A stretch of DNA of 64,000 nt. It comes from Pocillopora verrucosa (Eukaryota > Cnidaria > Anthozoa > Scleractinia > Pocilloporidae). The stretch is taken from NCBI RefSeq assembly GCF_036669915.1, contig NC_089320.1, positions 19,453,964-19,517,963 of the forward strand, read 5' to 3'. Numbering within the stretch: the first letter of the stretch is position 1; every line of letters starts with the position of its first letter. The notes beneath the pieces were generated by a model that was not told where the DNA came from, did not search any database, and saw nothing but the letters and a program-made list of their open reading frames with translations. This document shows positions 39,265 through 52,400 of this stretch, in pieces. The translations under genes and the position numbers were made by a program.

Positions 39265-42200
39265 TCATCTCGGACACATGGCATGTCTTCCTCCATCAAC
39301 AGGCAACGAAGCACCTGTCATGAAAGACGATTCACTGGATGCAAGGAAAGCAATCACACTCGATACTTCATCCACATTTCCTGGTCTTCCCAAAGCGTGA
39401 GTTTGTTTGCAACGTTCTAGAAACTGCACAAAAGAACAAAAAAGTTTTAAAACAAAACAAATTCGACCATAAAGTCCACGGTATACTTGCGTATTAGTTT
39501 TTGGCTCTGGGACTTTGGAACGATAGTCAGCGGCAAAATTGCTTATGACGCTGAGCAAAAAGAGACCGTTCCTATTATTTTCCAATTTCTCTGCCCTCTC
39601 TACTCCAAAACAACATTTTACTCCGGCCAGAGGGGGAGCAACCATATTAGCCAACTCGCCCATACCTTTGGTCAACTCGCCACACCGCTAGAGATGACCG
39701 GGTACTATGCGCAATGTTTGAACTTTAGTGGAGGGTAAAGTTACCTTTGCGTAAGCCTCGTCATCCATACCTCCCCGTTTATGAATTTCAGTGATTATTA
39801 CTCCAGGGCTGCAAATGAAAACAGAAGTATCACAGCAGATAAAGATACCACAGCTTAAATTGAGTTCAAAGATTAGAGAGAAAACATCACTTCCATTCTT
39901 CTGCAAGTTTTTCTGTTTTTATTTTTTGTTTTTTAAGGAATACTTTTCTTTTCTTTTTACAATTTGATCGTTGAAGCATTCACGACTTTTTGATAGTAAT
40001 ATATAGACAATTCTCTGAAACCCGTTACCTACTGTGTCTAAGAGGGAAAAACCTCGCAAGATGTTAGAGTAAAATTCAACTGAGCTTCGTCGCGTCAAAA
40101 CCAAAGTAATTATGACGACCAAAGAGAAACCAATGAAAATACACGGCACGAAGAAGCAATCTGTTCGAAGCACGGCAAATGTGAGGCTGAGAAAGTAGCC
40201 AAAATTTTCTTTGTCAATCAGTGAGTAAGGTAAAGCAAACAAATACAATCCCGATTACTTAGAGCGCTTCTTGATGGAGTTTCATCAAACCAAAATAAAA
40301 GTTATGAAAACGGTCAATCGGAAGAAAGGAAATTATCTTTAAACACCAACGAAAACTCAAAGTTAAACAGAACAAATAGTCTAGAGCGCGGAAAGCTGCG
40401 AGCGACCAAGTCGTGATTGGTTTCAGTTTCGCATCATCTGATTGGTTCAGAGAGCGGCACAAGTTATCAGGACCACATAGTAAAGAAAAGCAAAAACAGA
40501 GAAATCCCGGATTCTTTCGACACTGTATTAAAAAATTGCTCTAAGAGAGTCATTTGAAAATTGCTCCACGACTTGTTTTAATTACACACTCCGCTTACAT
40601 GGGGTTGGGGACAGAGTGATAAGTTTATGTAAGGGGAAAGACAGTTAAAGTTTTCTTACTTTCCTGTTTTTGTATAACATTTCGATTATATTTTAATCTG
40701 TTATTAATTAAAAATTACTTACTTGACTGAGTTGCATCGAACGTTTTTTGATGCAAGTTCTGAAAATAACATGACAATTAAAATATTAGAGGAAATGCTC
40801 TGAATAACTCTGAGGCTTGATAGCTCCTCTGTAAAATAGTGTCTTAAGTGAGCTGATAAAATGTAATATGCTGCTGCTTCTACAAGTTTCAGGTGAGTGT
40901 TCCCCTACATAATTTTTAATATTTGTTATCTCTCAGTCTTTTAATTAGTTACAATGCAGCTCAGAGATAAGGAGACCAAAATGTGCAAAGTATAACTTGA
41001 ATGGTACATGTACAAGACCATATGTATATTAGTATTGACATACCAGTGAATCCATCTATACTCATAATTCTTGTATTTACCCAAACTGAGATGTTTTGGT
41101 TCATATCTACCAGTAGGTTAACAAGACCATTAAGGTCTTTTTAATGAGACCACTAAGAAAAGACCTGTTAAATAGTTTGACCCTAAATAAATCAGAGGAC
41201 ACACAAAAAAGCTATAATGTTATACAGGGTGGTTTGTGAATAGTTGTGGTATTATTTTGTCACTCTCACCAAGTGCAACACATCTTGTAAATTGATCAAC
41301 AGCACTTTTAGACATGTTGTAGGCAAGCACTCCAGGAAACTACAGAGACAGTTAAAAAAACTCAGTATTCCTTGTTTTTTGGTTTTTTCAAGCAGTCCTT
41401 GGGTTTGTCACACAACACACTGTTTCATGTGTGGCCTTTCAATAACAGGCCTCATGTCCCAAACAGAAAAACAAGACACCACATCTTTACTAATGATACA
41501 AATCTATTGTGCATACATGAAGAAGCAAGAAGCAAAAATGGTATGGTGGGGAAATTATTTTTCTGTAAATCAAAAGAGTGTTCTTGCAACAAGGGTGACT
41601 TCAATCATGCAAACCAGGTATAATACAGTAGACACGTGAAAAAAGCTGATCTAAAAAAGCATAAAAATTTCTTCGCTGTTATTCAGTAATTTGATGAACT
41701 CACCGATCTCATGCCATTCACACTGGAAACATTCACAATGCAACCTAGAGCAAGAATGGCAAAGCATTGAATATTTCATTCATAACTTTTGTGCCCAATT
41801 TACCTATTAAAACTTTCAGTTAGAATTGCAGTAGATAATATTTTACCTTGTGTTTGAATGAGGTAAGGCACTGCCAGTGATGTCAAGTAGAAAACAGCCC
41901 TAAAGGTTAAGCCAAGAAACGACAATTTACTTCATTGATAAAACAATCACATGTTCAAAGCAAGGAAAAGTGCATTAGGAACATGACCACTGAGAAGAGA
42001 TTAATAACTGTTTCAGTGATGGAGGGTACTTATTCATCAAGGGATGTGGGAACAGGATCTAATAGACAGGAGCACTCAAGCATTGTTAACAATGTTTCAC
42101 AATTCCTCTGAAGAAAGCTGGGAAAAACTCTCCAGATTTTCTTTAGGGGTAACAGGAACAAGCCAAGGTTCAGGAACTTGAAACTTGTCAAGATTTTCTT

Positions 42201-44087
42201 TGATGAGTTCTATTTTTTCCGAAAAAAGGACCCATTAAAAAGTGTTTTTCACAGCATCCTCTCAGAATGATTGAATTTTCTTGATTTTTTTAATCTGTCA
42301 AGTTTTTACTGGTAGTAATTCCAAACTAACAGTAAGTTCCTGACCAGAAATTTCTAACATTTTATTTGCCTTGCACTTGACTGAAATCTGGTGTACTTAC
42401 AATACGTAAGGTGCCAAAGTGCTTCAGCAGAAGAAAATAAAGGAATCTAATCACCTCATATTTATTCTCATAACTTTGTCAAAGTCTTCCAGTGTAGTCG
42501 TTTCTATGGTCCCGGGTATAACTATCCCAGCATTGTTGACCTGTACAGAGATTAAACATCTATGATCACTGAGGTTATTAATTGGCAGTAGCAGCCTTAA
42601 GATATCATTATCCTCATCTTTTACTCACCCATTATCTTAAAAGGTTATCTGTTACTCAGTTGTCAATAGATAACAGGTTATCTTTGATACTCAGTCGTCA
42701 TACCATTCAAATCAGATGTTTCCTAGATGAGTACTCTTCTGTTCTCACTCCACTATCACTAGACAAGTGTAATAATTTATTGCTACTCTTGAGACTATAT
42801 GCCAAGTGGTAAGTTATTTTCTTGTCCTGTTCAGAAAGAAAAATGACCCTGCAGGTATTTCCTATAATCAACAAGTTAACCCTAAAAACCACTAAGACTG
42901 ATTGGCATCTAGTTTCTCCTAACAGTATCACTGCTGAATCAAACTTAAAGGTCATGAGAATGGAGGAAATGATTTAAAACTAGAGAGTCTCTTGATAGCT
43001 AGGTGAACAAATTCTCCATTTCAGCACAATAGGAAATGTATAGAGAACAGTATTAAGAATATAGATACCCATGTCAGGGTTCAAAGGGATAAAATTTTCC
43101 ATAGAGATTATAGTAAGAAAGACACGTGTACACTTACCAGAATATCCAATTTTCCAAATTCTTTGATGGTTGCTTCAAAAAGAGCCTTCACATCTTCATC
43201 TTTCTCTAGATTGCCTTGCACTGACAGAACCTAAATTAAATTATATCATTTCATCAGCCATGAGAATGACAATTTTTATATCAACAAACTCAACTCCTTG
43301 GTAATCAAGGCTGTAGTTGTTACCTGAGCATCAGCTCTAATTTCTTTGCATTTGGCCACCACTTTGTCAAGTTCATCTTTGTTTCTTCCTCCAAAAGCTA
43401 CACTGCATCCAAGTTTGGACAACAAAAGAACTGTTCCTTTACCAATACCTGAACTTCCACCTGAACACACCAAAAGTCACCAGTTACGCGTCAAATTGAT
43501 CTGACCATTTCATCAAAATCAAGTTATTAGACCTTAACATGGTTTCTCAAAAAAAACCTTCCAAATATAATAAGATAGACAACCACTATGTCAAAACCGA
43601 TTCATTTTCAAACTCTTCCATCCTATTGATCTATTTCAGTTTGTTTGTTGGCATCAGCCCCTTCAGTGGGGAGGGAAGGGCAGGACACACCTATCACATC
43701 CCCCTTCCATGACTGGGTATCACCTCAACTGAAATATTAACTTGCCTGGATCTCTCTCATTTCCCCTGGAATAAGAGCCTCAAATTACGGAATTTTGATA
43801 ATTATGATAGTAAATTCAAAGAAAATACCCTCCATAGTTCGCGACTTGACTTCACTTGGGTTCGAACTTACAACCCCGAGAGGCCGTCACGTGCGCCATC
43901 GATCCAGGTAAGGTTGGAGTGAAATATTATAAATGTCCTTGGTGCAGTACGCAGAATGTGAATGATTCACCAATGTAAGCACTATTAAACTATAAGAGTT
44001 TATCATTCCACACATGCGGAGTTAGTTTTAGGATGTACCTGTTATCAATGCTACTTTGCCAATAAATGATCTCTCTTGCTCAGACAT
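39265..44087 (-). CDS. Classical short-chain dehydrogenase/reductase, copy B
   Basis: Ten exons (44087-44039, 43460-43324, 43230-43138, 42540-42455, 41899-41847, 41744-41704, 41339-41270, 40759-40723, 39808-39745, 39423-39265) give 262 residues. Every exon has the same length and phase as in copy A, so this is a tandem gene duplication by DNA rather than a retrocopy. The catalytic set is intact: TGGSSGIGKG, NNAG, NVSSVNG, YNMSK and the TGASLPVDGG ending with the same MCPR C-terminus. Differences cluster in the first ten residues (MSEQERSFIG against MAAGGMSFAG), the region after NNAG (IVIPGTIETTT) and helix positions. Both copies look functional. Its start codon is 187 bases from MRPS6, which is transcribed the other way. 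Confidence 0.92.
42877..43091. repeat. Small interspersed repeat, family 1
   Basis: Contains TGGCATCTAGTTTCTCC, CATGAGAATGGAGGAAATGA and GAAATGTATAGAGAACAGTA. In an intron of dehydrogenase B. Confidence 0.65.
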
Positions 44088-44274
44088 AATGGCAGAGTAT
44101 CAGACGTGTACGGTACTCAACAATCTGCTTACATGAGGGGTTAATAATGGGTAGCTGAGCATCCGTTCCTGCCATCACTCTTGCTAACTATATTGTCGCT
44201 GAACATGCAATAATCTGGCGGAGTAAACCTTAAAGTGTATTTCTCTCTTTTTTTCTTGACATCTGAGGGAAAAA
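44088..44274. promoter_or_regulatory. Divergent promoter between dehydrogenase B and MRPS6
   Basis: 187 bases between two start codons pointing apart. No TATA element is seen. If a shared core promoter is used, the two genes may be coexpressed. Confidence 0.55.
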
Positions 44275-45662
44275 ATGCCAGAGTACGAGCTAGCCTTGAT
44301 AGTCAAACGCCTAACAAAGGTGAGAGGATATGACTGAGTCACCCTTAAAATGATTTTGACTAGAATTTTTTGGGGAAGCTGTAGCACCATACCACAATAG
44401 GATGGTTTTTTCCAAAGTTAAAATTCAAGTCAAGACTTGGACTTATTTGCGTGATCAATCTTTTTGTTTGGACAGGAGGGTTTTTCTTCCATGCTTCGTC
44501 GGACAGCTTTATTCATCATGAATGAAGGAGGTGTTGTTAAGAAAATGGAAAATCTTGGAGAGCAAGAGCTGCCTCACAGAATGAGAGCGCATCATGAATG
44601 GAATACGCATGGAAGGTAACGAGAGTCAAGCGTGCTACGTAGTAACCTAACCTCACATATTATAGAATGTTTGTTTTAACTACTTTACAAAAATTTCCTT
44701 TTGTTACCAGTCATATTGTTTGTTGGGCTTAAAAGTTAAGGGAAACCATGTCAGCTGAATATGAATGCCTAGTTGCACGCTGGGAAGAAAATAATTGTTT
44801 GATAAAATTGTACTTCCTTTCCAATAGCCAAAAGCCTTAAAGAAATAATTGCCTTGCAGTTAATTACATGCTCATGTGTAATGCTGTCTGGCTGCATCTT
44901 GCTGCAAATGATATTCTCTTCTTGCACAGTAGTACAGTAGTACCACTATTTTGCTGTGATCATTAGGTGGTGAGACCTTGTTGCATTTGGTTTGCATACT
45001 TACAACCTTGGTTAACATTCTCTGACATTAATGTTCCCTTTAGTTTTGATAAGAGCTATGTAACTGAAACTCCTATAGGAACTGAAAAAGATTTATCCTT
45101 AGCTAAAGATGGTCTGTGTAATGCACTAATCAATTCAAAGCTTCAAAATCCCCACTCCCTTGGGCATTTGAAATTTTGAAGGCCCTTTTGTTAAATTACA
45201 GCAACTGGGGCAAAAACTGTATTCAAATGCCCCACCCACTGAGAAAATCAACAAATGTTACTTTCTTCACTTTGACTTTGTATACCTTTTTCTTTTGAGC
45301 CATTCACTTGTGAGAGGAAACTAGTCCTCGAAACACCTCCATATTAAAAGATATAACATTTGTAAATTCTCATCACTAATCTGACTTTTGAACACTCCCT
45401 ATACATAAAAGGGCCAACATGTATTTAGAGTATAGCTGTTTAGCTGCTTTTAATTCCTCCCTCTTTCTGTTTTTCCAGATACTTCTTAATCAACTTTATC
45501 TTGGGAGCAGATGGAGTCAAACAACTGAAACGTGAGCTGGAAACAGACTTAGACCTCATACGGCCAAGATTAGTGAAAGTTAGAAGCTGCTATGAACCAA
45601 AGAAAAAACCACTTAACACTATAGAATGTTGGAACAGTTACAGACCTCCTTACAGCACATAG
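44275..45662 (+). CDS. MRPS6: Mitochondrial small-subunit ribosomal protein bS6m
   Basis: Three exons (44275-44319, 44476-44615, 45479-45662) give 122 residues, against 125 in human. The S6 fold is recognisable from the opening MPEYELALIVKRL, the KMENLGEQELPHRMRAH block (human: DLENLGERALPYRISAH) and YFLINFILGADGV before the final helix with RELETDLDLIRPRLVKV. It is a component of the mitochondrial small ribosomal subunit. The N-terminal Met is close to the S6 fold start, and no long cleavable presequence is present, as in vertebrate MRPS6. Confidence 0.93.
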
Positions 45663-46749
45663 TTACACCATTTGCAGTTGTACACACTCACATACAAATA
45701 TCAGAGGAGTTTCTTCAGGTGTTCATTTCTTAATTGAAATTTGCATTCATTCTTGGGAGTACTGTTGATTGGTGTAAATTTTGACATTCCAGTGAAGTGT
45801 TTCATTGTAAAAATGAGTCAAATTTAAAGAAAGGACTTAGAAGTAAGCTTGAAAGGGGTAATTGTTAGGGAAGAGTGATAGCCAAACAGGCAATTGTTTT
45901 GAGAGTATGGATTCTAAATCCTTTCACTTCCAATATCAAAAAATCATTTTCCTGTCTGTCATACACTTCTTGAATTTTAAGTTCTGAGAATTTGATGTAA
46001 AATCAGACATAGTTCCTTGGTTGATATTTTTCTATCTTTTTGTGACCTTTCAGCTTGAAAATTTACATACATTGCAGGAAGAAATTTATTTTTGGTTACT
46101 GGTACTTTTAGGAGTGAAAGGGTTGAGGAGTGAAAGGCAGGTTTGTTTGTATCTTTCCTAAGTGATACCCAAGTAGGAAATCAGTTTTGCCATCATATGG
46201 ATATGAATTAAATATTTGAAAAGAATATACAGAAAACCTTGAAGAAAGCTTTGAATGAAGTGACGAGCATGTGAAACTTTTTTCATGTTATGATATTTGC
46301 TAACACGTAAAAATAAGTCATACATGTATAATCCTTACAGGGAAATAAATTAGTCCTGAATTTTGCTTGAAATTTTCAATGATTTGTGATTTATGTTTGT
46401 TGATCTTTCAACGAGTCAATCCATTAATATCTTCCTTCCTTTATTTTAATGCATTTTAAAACTTTTTCTACTCGTGATATTCATTCCTACGCGTAGCTTT
46501 AAAGTGTTGATTGTCAGCGCGTGGTCTACTTCTGTTGTCGCTACTTCCTTTACTAGGAAGAGGAAGAAGACTTCACCATAAGCGGGCCAAAGGTAGGCTG
46601 TCCCAAATAAAGCCAAAAGAAACATTCAAGCAGAGCAAGTAAACACCTTTAATCTTGTAGGGAACATAGAGGAATTTCTTTATCGGCCCTCAGCTTACAA
46701 ATCTTTACATGCAGGGCAACACGTAAACTCTGCGCTCGCATTTCCTCCT
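45663..46749. other. Intergenic, nothing coding recognised
   Basis: Downstream of MRPS6. Contains one MITE-like repeat (45915-46128) and a plus-strand AATAAA at 46344-46349, too distant to assign confidently. Confidence 0.45.
45915..46128. repeat. Small interspersed repeat related to families 2 and 3
   Basis: Begins CCTTTCACTTCCAATATC and ends TTTTAGGAGTGAAAGGGTTG. The ends are imperfect inverted repeats, with GAGAATTTGATGTAAAATCA inside as in the other copies. Confidence 0.55.
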
Positions 46750-49454
46750 TCAATACCGTGGTGTAATGCTGACCTTTTCACACTCATGAGTGAGAAGTTT
46801 CTTCACTTCCGCTTTTGATTGCTTCAAAGCTGAAACAGAAGCTATCAAATGACCCAATGAAGAAATTTAAGTCGGAGGCTGACCGTTTCGCCCATTTCCA
46901 CATTTTGACAAGCTAGCATCATGAAAGCTCAAACTCAGAGGAGTTGTACCAACCTTTCAATAATTTCTATTGCATCTGTATTGTTTTACTGTGTTGGATT
47001 TTTGAGAATTGAAATGGAACTAAGCAATCACAGGAAGAAAATAACTGCTCTTGAAGACTTTGTAGACGCTATGAAAGTCCACGAAGGGTTAACCCAAGGT
47101 ACCCCAGCTGGTAGGTATTACAAAGGAACTCCACAATTTGTTAATTTAGAAAAGCTTAGCTTAAATGTTCCAAGTTTTCACTCGCAATTTGTCATAATCT
47201 TTGCCATCCTGGTCCCTGTGTGGCTTATTATTACCGTTTCGTTTCGTTTCAAGATTTTTGTCTATTTCGAGGCAGATCTCTATAACGATAAAATGACTCG
47301 AATATCGTGAAGTAACTTGACTTAGCTGCTTATGTCGACAAACAAGTGAAGTAACAGACTACGTGTGTGCCATAATCACACGATAAGATTTTCTTCGTCG
47401 CTAACGCTAAAGAAGCTTTCTTTATTCTGCAATTCTGTTCCAACTAGTACAATAACAATTCCGAATAACCGCGCCACAACATTCAGTTTCGGGCGCATCA
47501 AAACCTTAACGACGAATTTTTAAGAGGCTCGGTTTCCGTTTTCCAAGCAGAACCGTCCGAATACTTAGGCCTAGTTCAAACGTCGATCTTTACATGTACC
47601 GAACCTAATTGCAATTTGGGTCGACTCGAATAATTAAGAGCGGCAGTTGATTCAAACGTCGATCCGAATTTAGTCGATCCTAATTGCAAAACTGAACATA
47701 ACTCCATTGTAGTCAGCGGTTAATGCCTACCAATGGGTATACAGGTATATTTTGTGGATGAGGAGCACGAGCCTTCCTCCTTTACCGCCATATTGTTTGA
47801 ATGGTTCGAAGGCTTTCGCGCATGGCACGTAAGCGAACTTTCTTGAATTGTGGGTAAAACATAATTATTTTAACGTATGTATAATGTATGCATTAAGTTC
47901 GGTACATGTAAAGTACGACGTATGAATCAATGTCGATCTTTTATCGTTCTATCCGACTAGCCGAGTCGGATAGAACGGCACTGTCGATCCGAATACAAAT
48001 CTGCCGATCCTAATTGATTCAAACGTCGATCTTTACATGTACTTAATAGAAACGTTAGGTTCGGTACATGTAAAGATCGACGTTTGAACTAGGCCTTAGG
48101 CCGAACTTAATGCATACATTATACATACGTTAAAATAATTATGTTTTACCCACAATTCAAGAAAGTTCGCTTACGTGCCATGCGCGAAAGCCTTCGAACC
48201 ATTCAAACAATATGGCGGGAAAATAGGAAGGCTCGTGCTCCTCTTGTTTTAAATTGATAATTGTTGCAAACATTTTCCCACCAGCCAGAATTTCTTTTCA
48301 GTCGACGACACGAACGAACTGGACGAGGAACTGTGATGTTCCTTTGGGAAATAAGCAATAATAGAAGGCAAGCCAAATTCAAAACTCGTCTTCTCCTGGC
48401 AGCAAGGTTGTTTAATGCTAACTGCATCTTGAGTCGCCTTTTTCTACCCTCCTTAATCGCATTTGCAAGAAAAACAAGCTCTTCATTTCCACAAGTTGTG
48501 CTTCCCGCATTTTTTTCCGCCATTTTGGTAGGCATTAACCGCTGACTACAATGGAGTTATGTTCAGTTTTGCAATTAGGATCGACTAAATTCGGATCGAC
48601 GTTTGAATCAACTGCCGCTCTTAATTATTCTAGTCGACCCAAATTGCAATTAGGTTCGGTACATGTAAAGATCGACGTTTGAACTAGGCCTTAGTTTTTC
48701 ATTTAGAAACCTCTTAGTAGCTTGTAAATATGGGGAAAGTCACACGACACCAAAAAGTAAAAGCTATACACAGGAAGAGACAATAAAATGTCACACTGAC
48801 ACACTTAAACCAAAACTCGGGGTTGAAATCAATGCTGCTTAACAGGAAGCAGCGACTCTGGCATCATGTGATCTCAAACGCAGACCAACGAGGAAGTTAC
48901 GAATTTTACTGAGGGAGTAATCATCAGAGGAAAGAAGAAACGTGGTCCAGAGGGGCTGGAGGAGTAACAAAGACTTCTCATTCCTGAATTCTCGTACCAG
49001 AAAAGGTCGCATTTGCAAAAACGACGTATCAAATTTTTACGTAGCACCTGTACCAAGCTAAGTGCGGTGGTGCTGTTTTAGGGTCAAAAGTAACTAAATT
49101 CTCTCATGGCGAACTAGCACGAGCATAGCCAGCAATTTATATGGAGAACAGCAATAAATGTATTCTAGGCAGCAAGACGCACAAAAAAATGGCCACTTCA
49201 ACTCGTAAGTGACTGACTCATGTAACTTAGACCTTCAACCAAAAACTCAGAGAATGCAACCGTCGGCAGTTTTGAACTTAGAATGATTTCAAGAGAAATG
49301 ATTAAGAACGCGAAAAAAAAAGAAGAAGAAGAAAGCAAGGAAGAAAATACAGTGAAGTTAGTGATCGACGAGCAAAAAATGTTTATTTGCATCAAATATT
49401 CCACTTACGAGTTTCTTGCACTTTATCATCGACACATTTGATTACTATGCTCAT
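46750..49454 (-). CDS. Candidate two-exon small gene, antisense to and nested with the colmedin 5' region
   Basis: Minus strand: 49454-49409 opens with ATG and encodes MSIVIKCVDDKVQET, with a perfect GTAAGT donor in phase 1. 46829-46750 follows a good acceptor (ttctgtttcag), is open only in the matching phase, and encodes a lysine-rich ending (LKQSKAEVKKLLTHECEKV, then SITPRY) and a stop. Joined directly they give 41 residues; middle exons could exist. I do not recognise the product. If real, its intron contains both the first exon of the plus-strand colmedin-like gene and the Harbinger-type element. Support rests only on splice-site quality and phase, so confidence is low. Confidence 0.25.
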
Positions 49455-52400
49455 AGTTTCAATTCCACCTCGCTCTTAAATTGGCTTTAGGCCAATTTAA
49501 AGTACCCATCCGATTACTCGCTGACTCCGCTTAGGCTTTTTTTCAATAATGATTCATCGGGACCATTTTATCCTAAGATAAGGCGTCCGCGGCGAGCGTA
49601 TCAAATTATATATTTAAGGCGGAGGTCTTAAGCTTCTGCTCTTAATTGCAGACTTATTGCACTAAATTTTGTCAATTTCCCCCTTCCGTACTATTATGGT
49701 CAAATCATAAAATTTCACCGTTTCTTTCATAGAAGCCCAAATTAAATCCTACAGAAACAAGCGTAATGCTGACACGACCAGAAATGCCACAGAAGATAAA
49801 ACTTCGTCGCAAGCGTTACCGAAGATGAAAAAACTTTTGTCGAGCGGCCGACTACGATTATGTCAACCAAACGGTTATACCAGTCCTTGTGGGCCACCAG
49901 GCCCCCCTGGCCCACCTGGACCGAAAGGTAAGAGAGGGAGACCTGGGAAAAATGGAGACAAAGGTAGTGCGGGACAACCTGGAAAGAGAGGAAAGCGAGG
50001 TATGACGGGCATTGCTGGATTAAAGGGGAACACTGGACCCAGAGGAGAAAAAGGGGACATAGGAGCCACTGGAATGCCGGGAATGAAAGGGGAGCCCGGT
50101 GAATCGATTTCTGGACCTACTGTTGAAGTTTCTCCTCAAATTCGGACTGTAAACGAGACTGGATCAACGGCTTTCCAGTGCTCAGTCAGTGGTAATCCCA
50201 AGCCAAAAATGAAGTGGAACAGGCTGTTAAAGGGTTCGGAACTTGAGCAGTCGACGGTTTCGGAAGGACGACTACAATTAAGGAATATTAGAAGAGGTGA
50301 TGCCGGCATGTATCGATGTTCAGCGGCAAACATCTTAGGACAGGCTCAGAAAACAGTACGACTGGTCGTGAATGGTATGTTTTTCGTGAATGGTCTGTTA
50401 TACATCTTCAAGGCTTCATGAAAAAAAATTGTTCTTCCTTCGTTGTAAGCTTGATTAAGGATGTACTAAAATATACCACAAATGATAAGTAAGGGTTCAA
50501 ACCACCCACTGTGCACAGAAAAAAAGCTTCGCCGAGCTGCACTTGTCGGATCTAATGCTACAGGTTTAGCACTCGGAAAGTGTCATCAATGTCTGATACA
50601 TCCAACACGTTATTAATTTGGGTCACTCAAATTATTAATGAACCGTCTGTGGGTAGGAAATAACTTATGTTCGCACATGATCAATTTACAGTGTGCTTTT
50701 TTCTTCTTAGTTCGTCCACGTGTTTCCCTCAATCCTGGACCAATGTATGCCATTGAAGGAAGTAATATAACCCTTCCAATCTGTCGGGAGACAGGTCATC
50801 CACGGCCAGATATCAAATGGCTCAGACCGTTTGGTCAGTTACCACAAGGAAGAGTTCAGTTTGAAAACAAAAACAGCACACTGGCAATATTTGACGTTCG
50901 TCGCACTGACTCTGACAACTATGTATGTGTGGCATCAAACCTTCTCGGTAGAGCTATGAAAAAAACTCTGCTGCTCGTGTTGTCTCTTCCAAAATTTATA
51001 TTTAAACCACCCGAGAGAAAAACAGCATTTTCCGGGTTCAGTTTGAAGCTGAACTGTAGCGTAACTCGCAACGGGCACCCAGTGATTAGCTGGAAAAGAC
51101 AAGGCGCTCAACTTCCCGCGGGGAGAAGTTTTATTTCAAAGAAAGGACTGGTGATCACAGATCTACGGCTTCAAGATGCTGGAAACTATACTTGTATTGC
51201 TACAATAGCAGGAAAATTTTCCATTGAGACCTCTACTTTTGTGGAAATAAAAGGTGATAAAAAGATGGCCGCACCTTTTGACCCACTACAAAATGAACTA
51301 TTAACTCAGAGTATCATCTAAAAGTAATGATCATATACAACTAACCATAGACTTAGGAAGGGCACGTTAATAACTGATGTACCATATCAAAGTGTATTCT
51401 ATATATCGTCAATATTCTGTGGTTTTGTTTGGAAACAAGTGAAACGTTTAGCAAAAGCTTTCGCTGTCCTCAAACTGGTAACTGATGGGTCAAACATTTG
51501 TGCATAAGTCTCAGCATTATTTTAAAATAATTTTCCTTGCCTTTTAAGAAAGCTGTGCTGTAGTCATAAAGACTGTTGGCACACCTGTCCTTCATTACAG
51601 ACGATCGACCGCACAAGGAGCTTGGATGAGAGACCCATTAGGAGTTATGGGTAAGAACAGTATATTCGTAATGGAGTCATATCATCATAGAAATGTGGTT
51701 GAAGAATATGAAGACATGGCCAAGTTAAAGACAGGCGTGACTCGTAAGACGTACAAACTACCTTATAACTGGCACGGGACGGGAGCAGTGGTATACGGGT
51801 CATACCTCTACTACAACAGGTCAGGTAACATTTTGGTTTTCGTCAACAAACTCACATGCGCGAGAAGCAAATATTCTAGCTATTTCTATTTGCAAAGATT
51901 ACAAATAGACGAATTATAGCAACACATTTTCACAACATATTTGTTGATATTTTACCGGAAAATTCATAACTCTTTGAACTTCATAATTCCAGAGCAACAG
52001 TTTTTATTTGCAAATTTGCAGTTAGATCGTACTGAGTAACTAAAAGAAGGTTTAGAACTTGATTGAAACTTAAAAGGAAAAAGAATAAAAATGTATTTTA
52101 TTTTCATAAATTATTCAGAGAGTCTCAGATTTTTTGTGCTATGTATGTATGTATGTATCTATATATGTTGTTTTGTGCTAGGTTTGTGCTTTGACTATCA
52201 CCCCTGAATCAAACATCACGGTCACGAGAATAAAGGAAATGATCACCAAATAAAAAAGTACTGTTGATTGTTACATAAATTCTCTTTTTCAGCACCTTTG
52301 GAAATGTATAAAGGACAGTATGGAGAATATGCATACTGATATTAGGGTTTTAGGGGTTCTAAGGGTTTTAAGGGTTAATAAGCACTTTTTAAGCAAGAGA

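Noticed and set aside
43840-43925. tRNA-like stretch with GTTCGAAC in a dehydrogenase B intron
   Set aside because: A B-box-like word is present on the minus strand, but the A box is degenerate and no SINE body was recognised. It may be an old SINE remnant.
48261-48545. 94-codon plus-strand frame in the Harbinger-type element
   Set aside because: Antisense to the transposase-like fragment, which carries the recognisable motif.
49875-50069. Proline-rich minus-strand frame
   Set aside because: Antisense of the Gly-X-Y collagen repeat.
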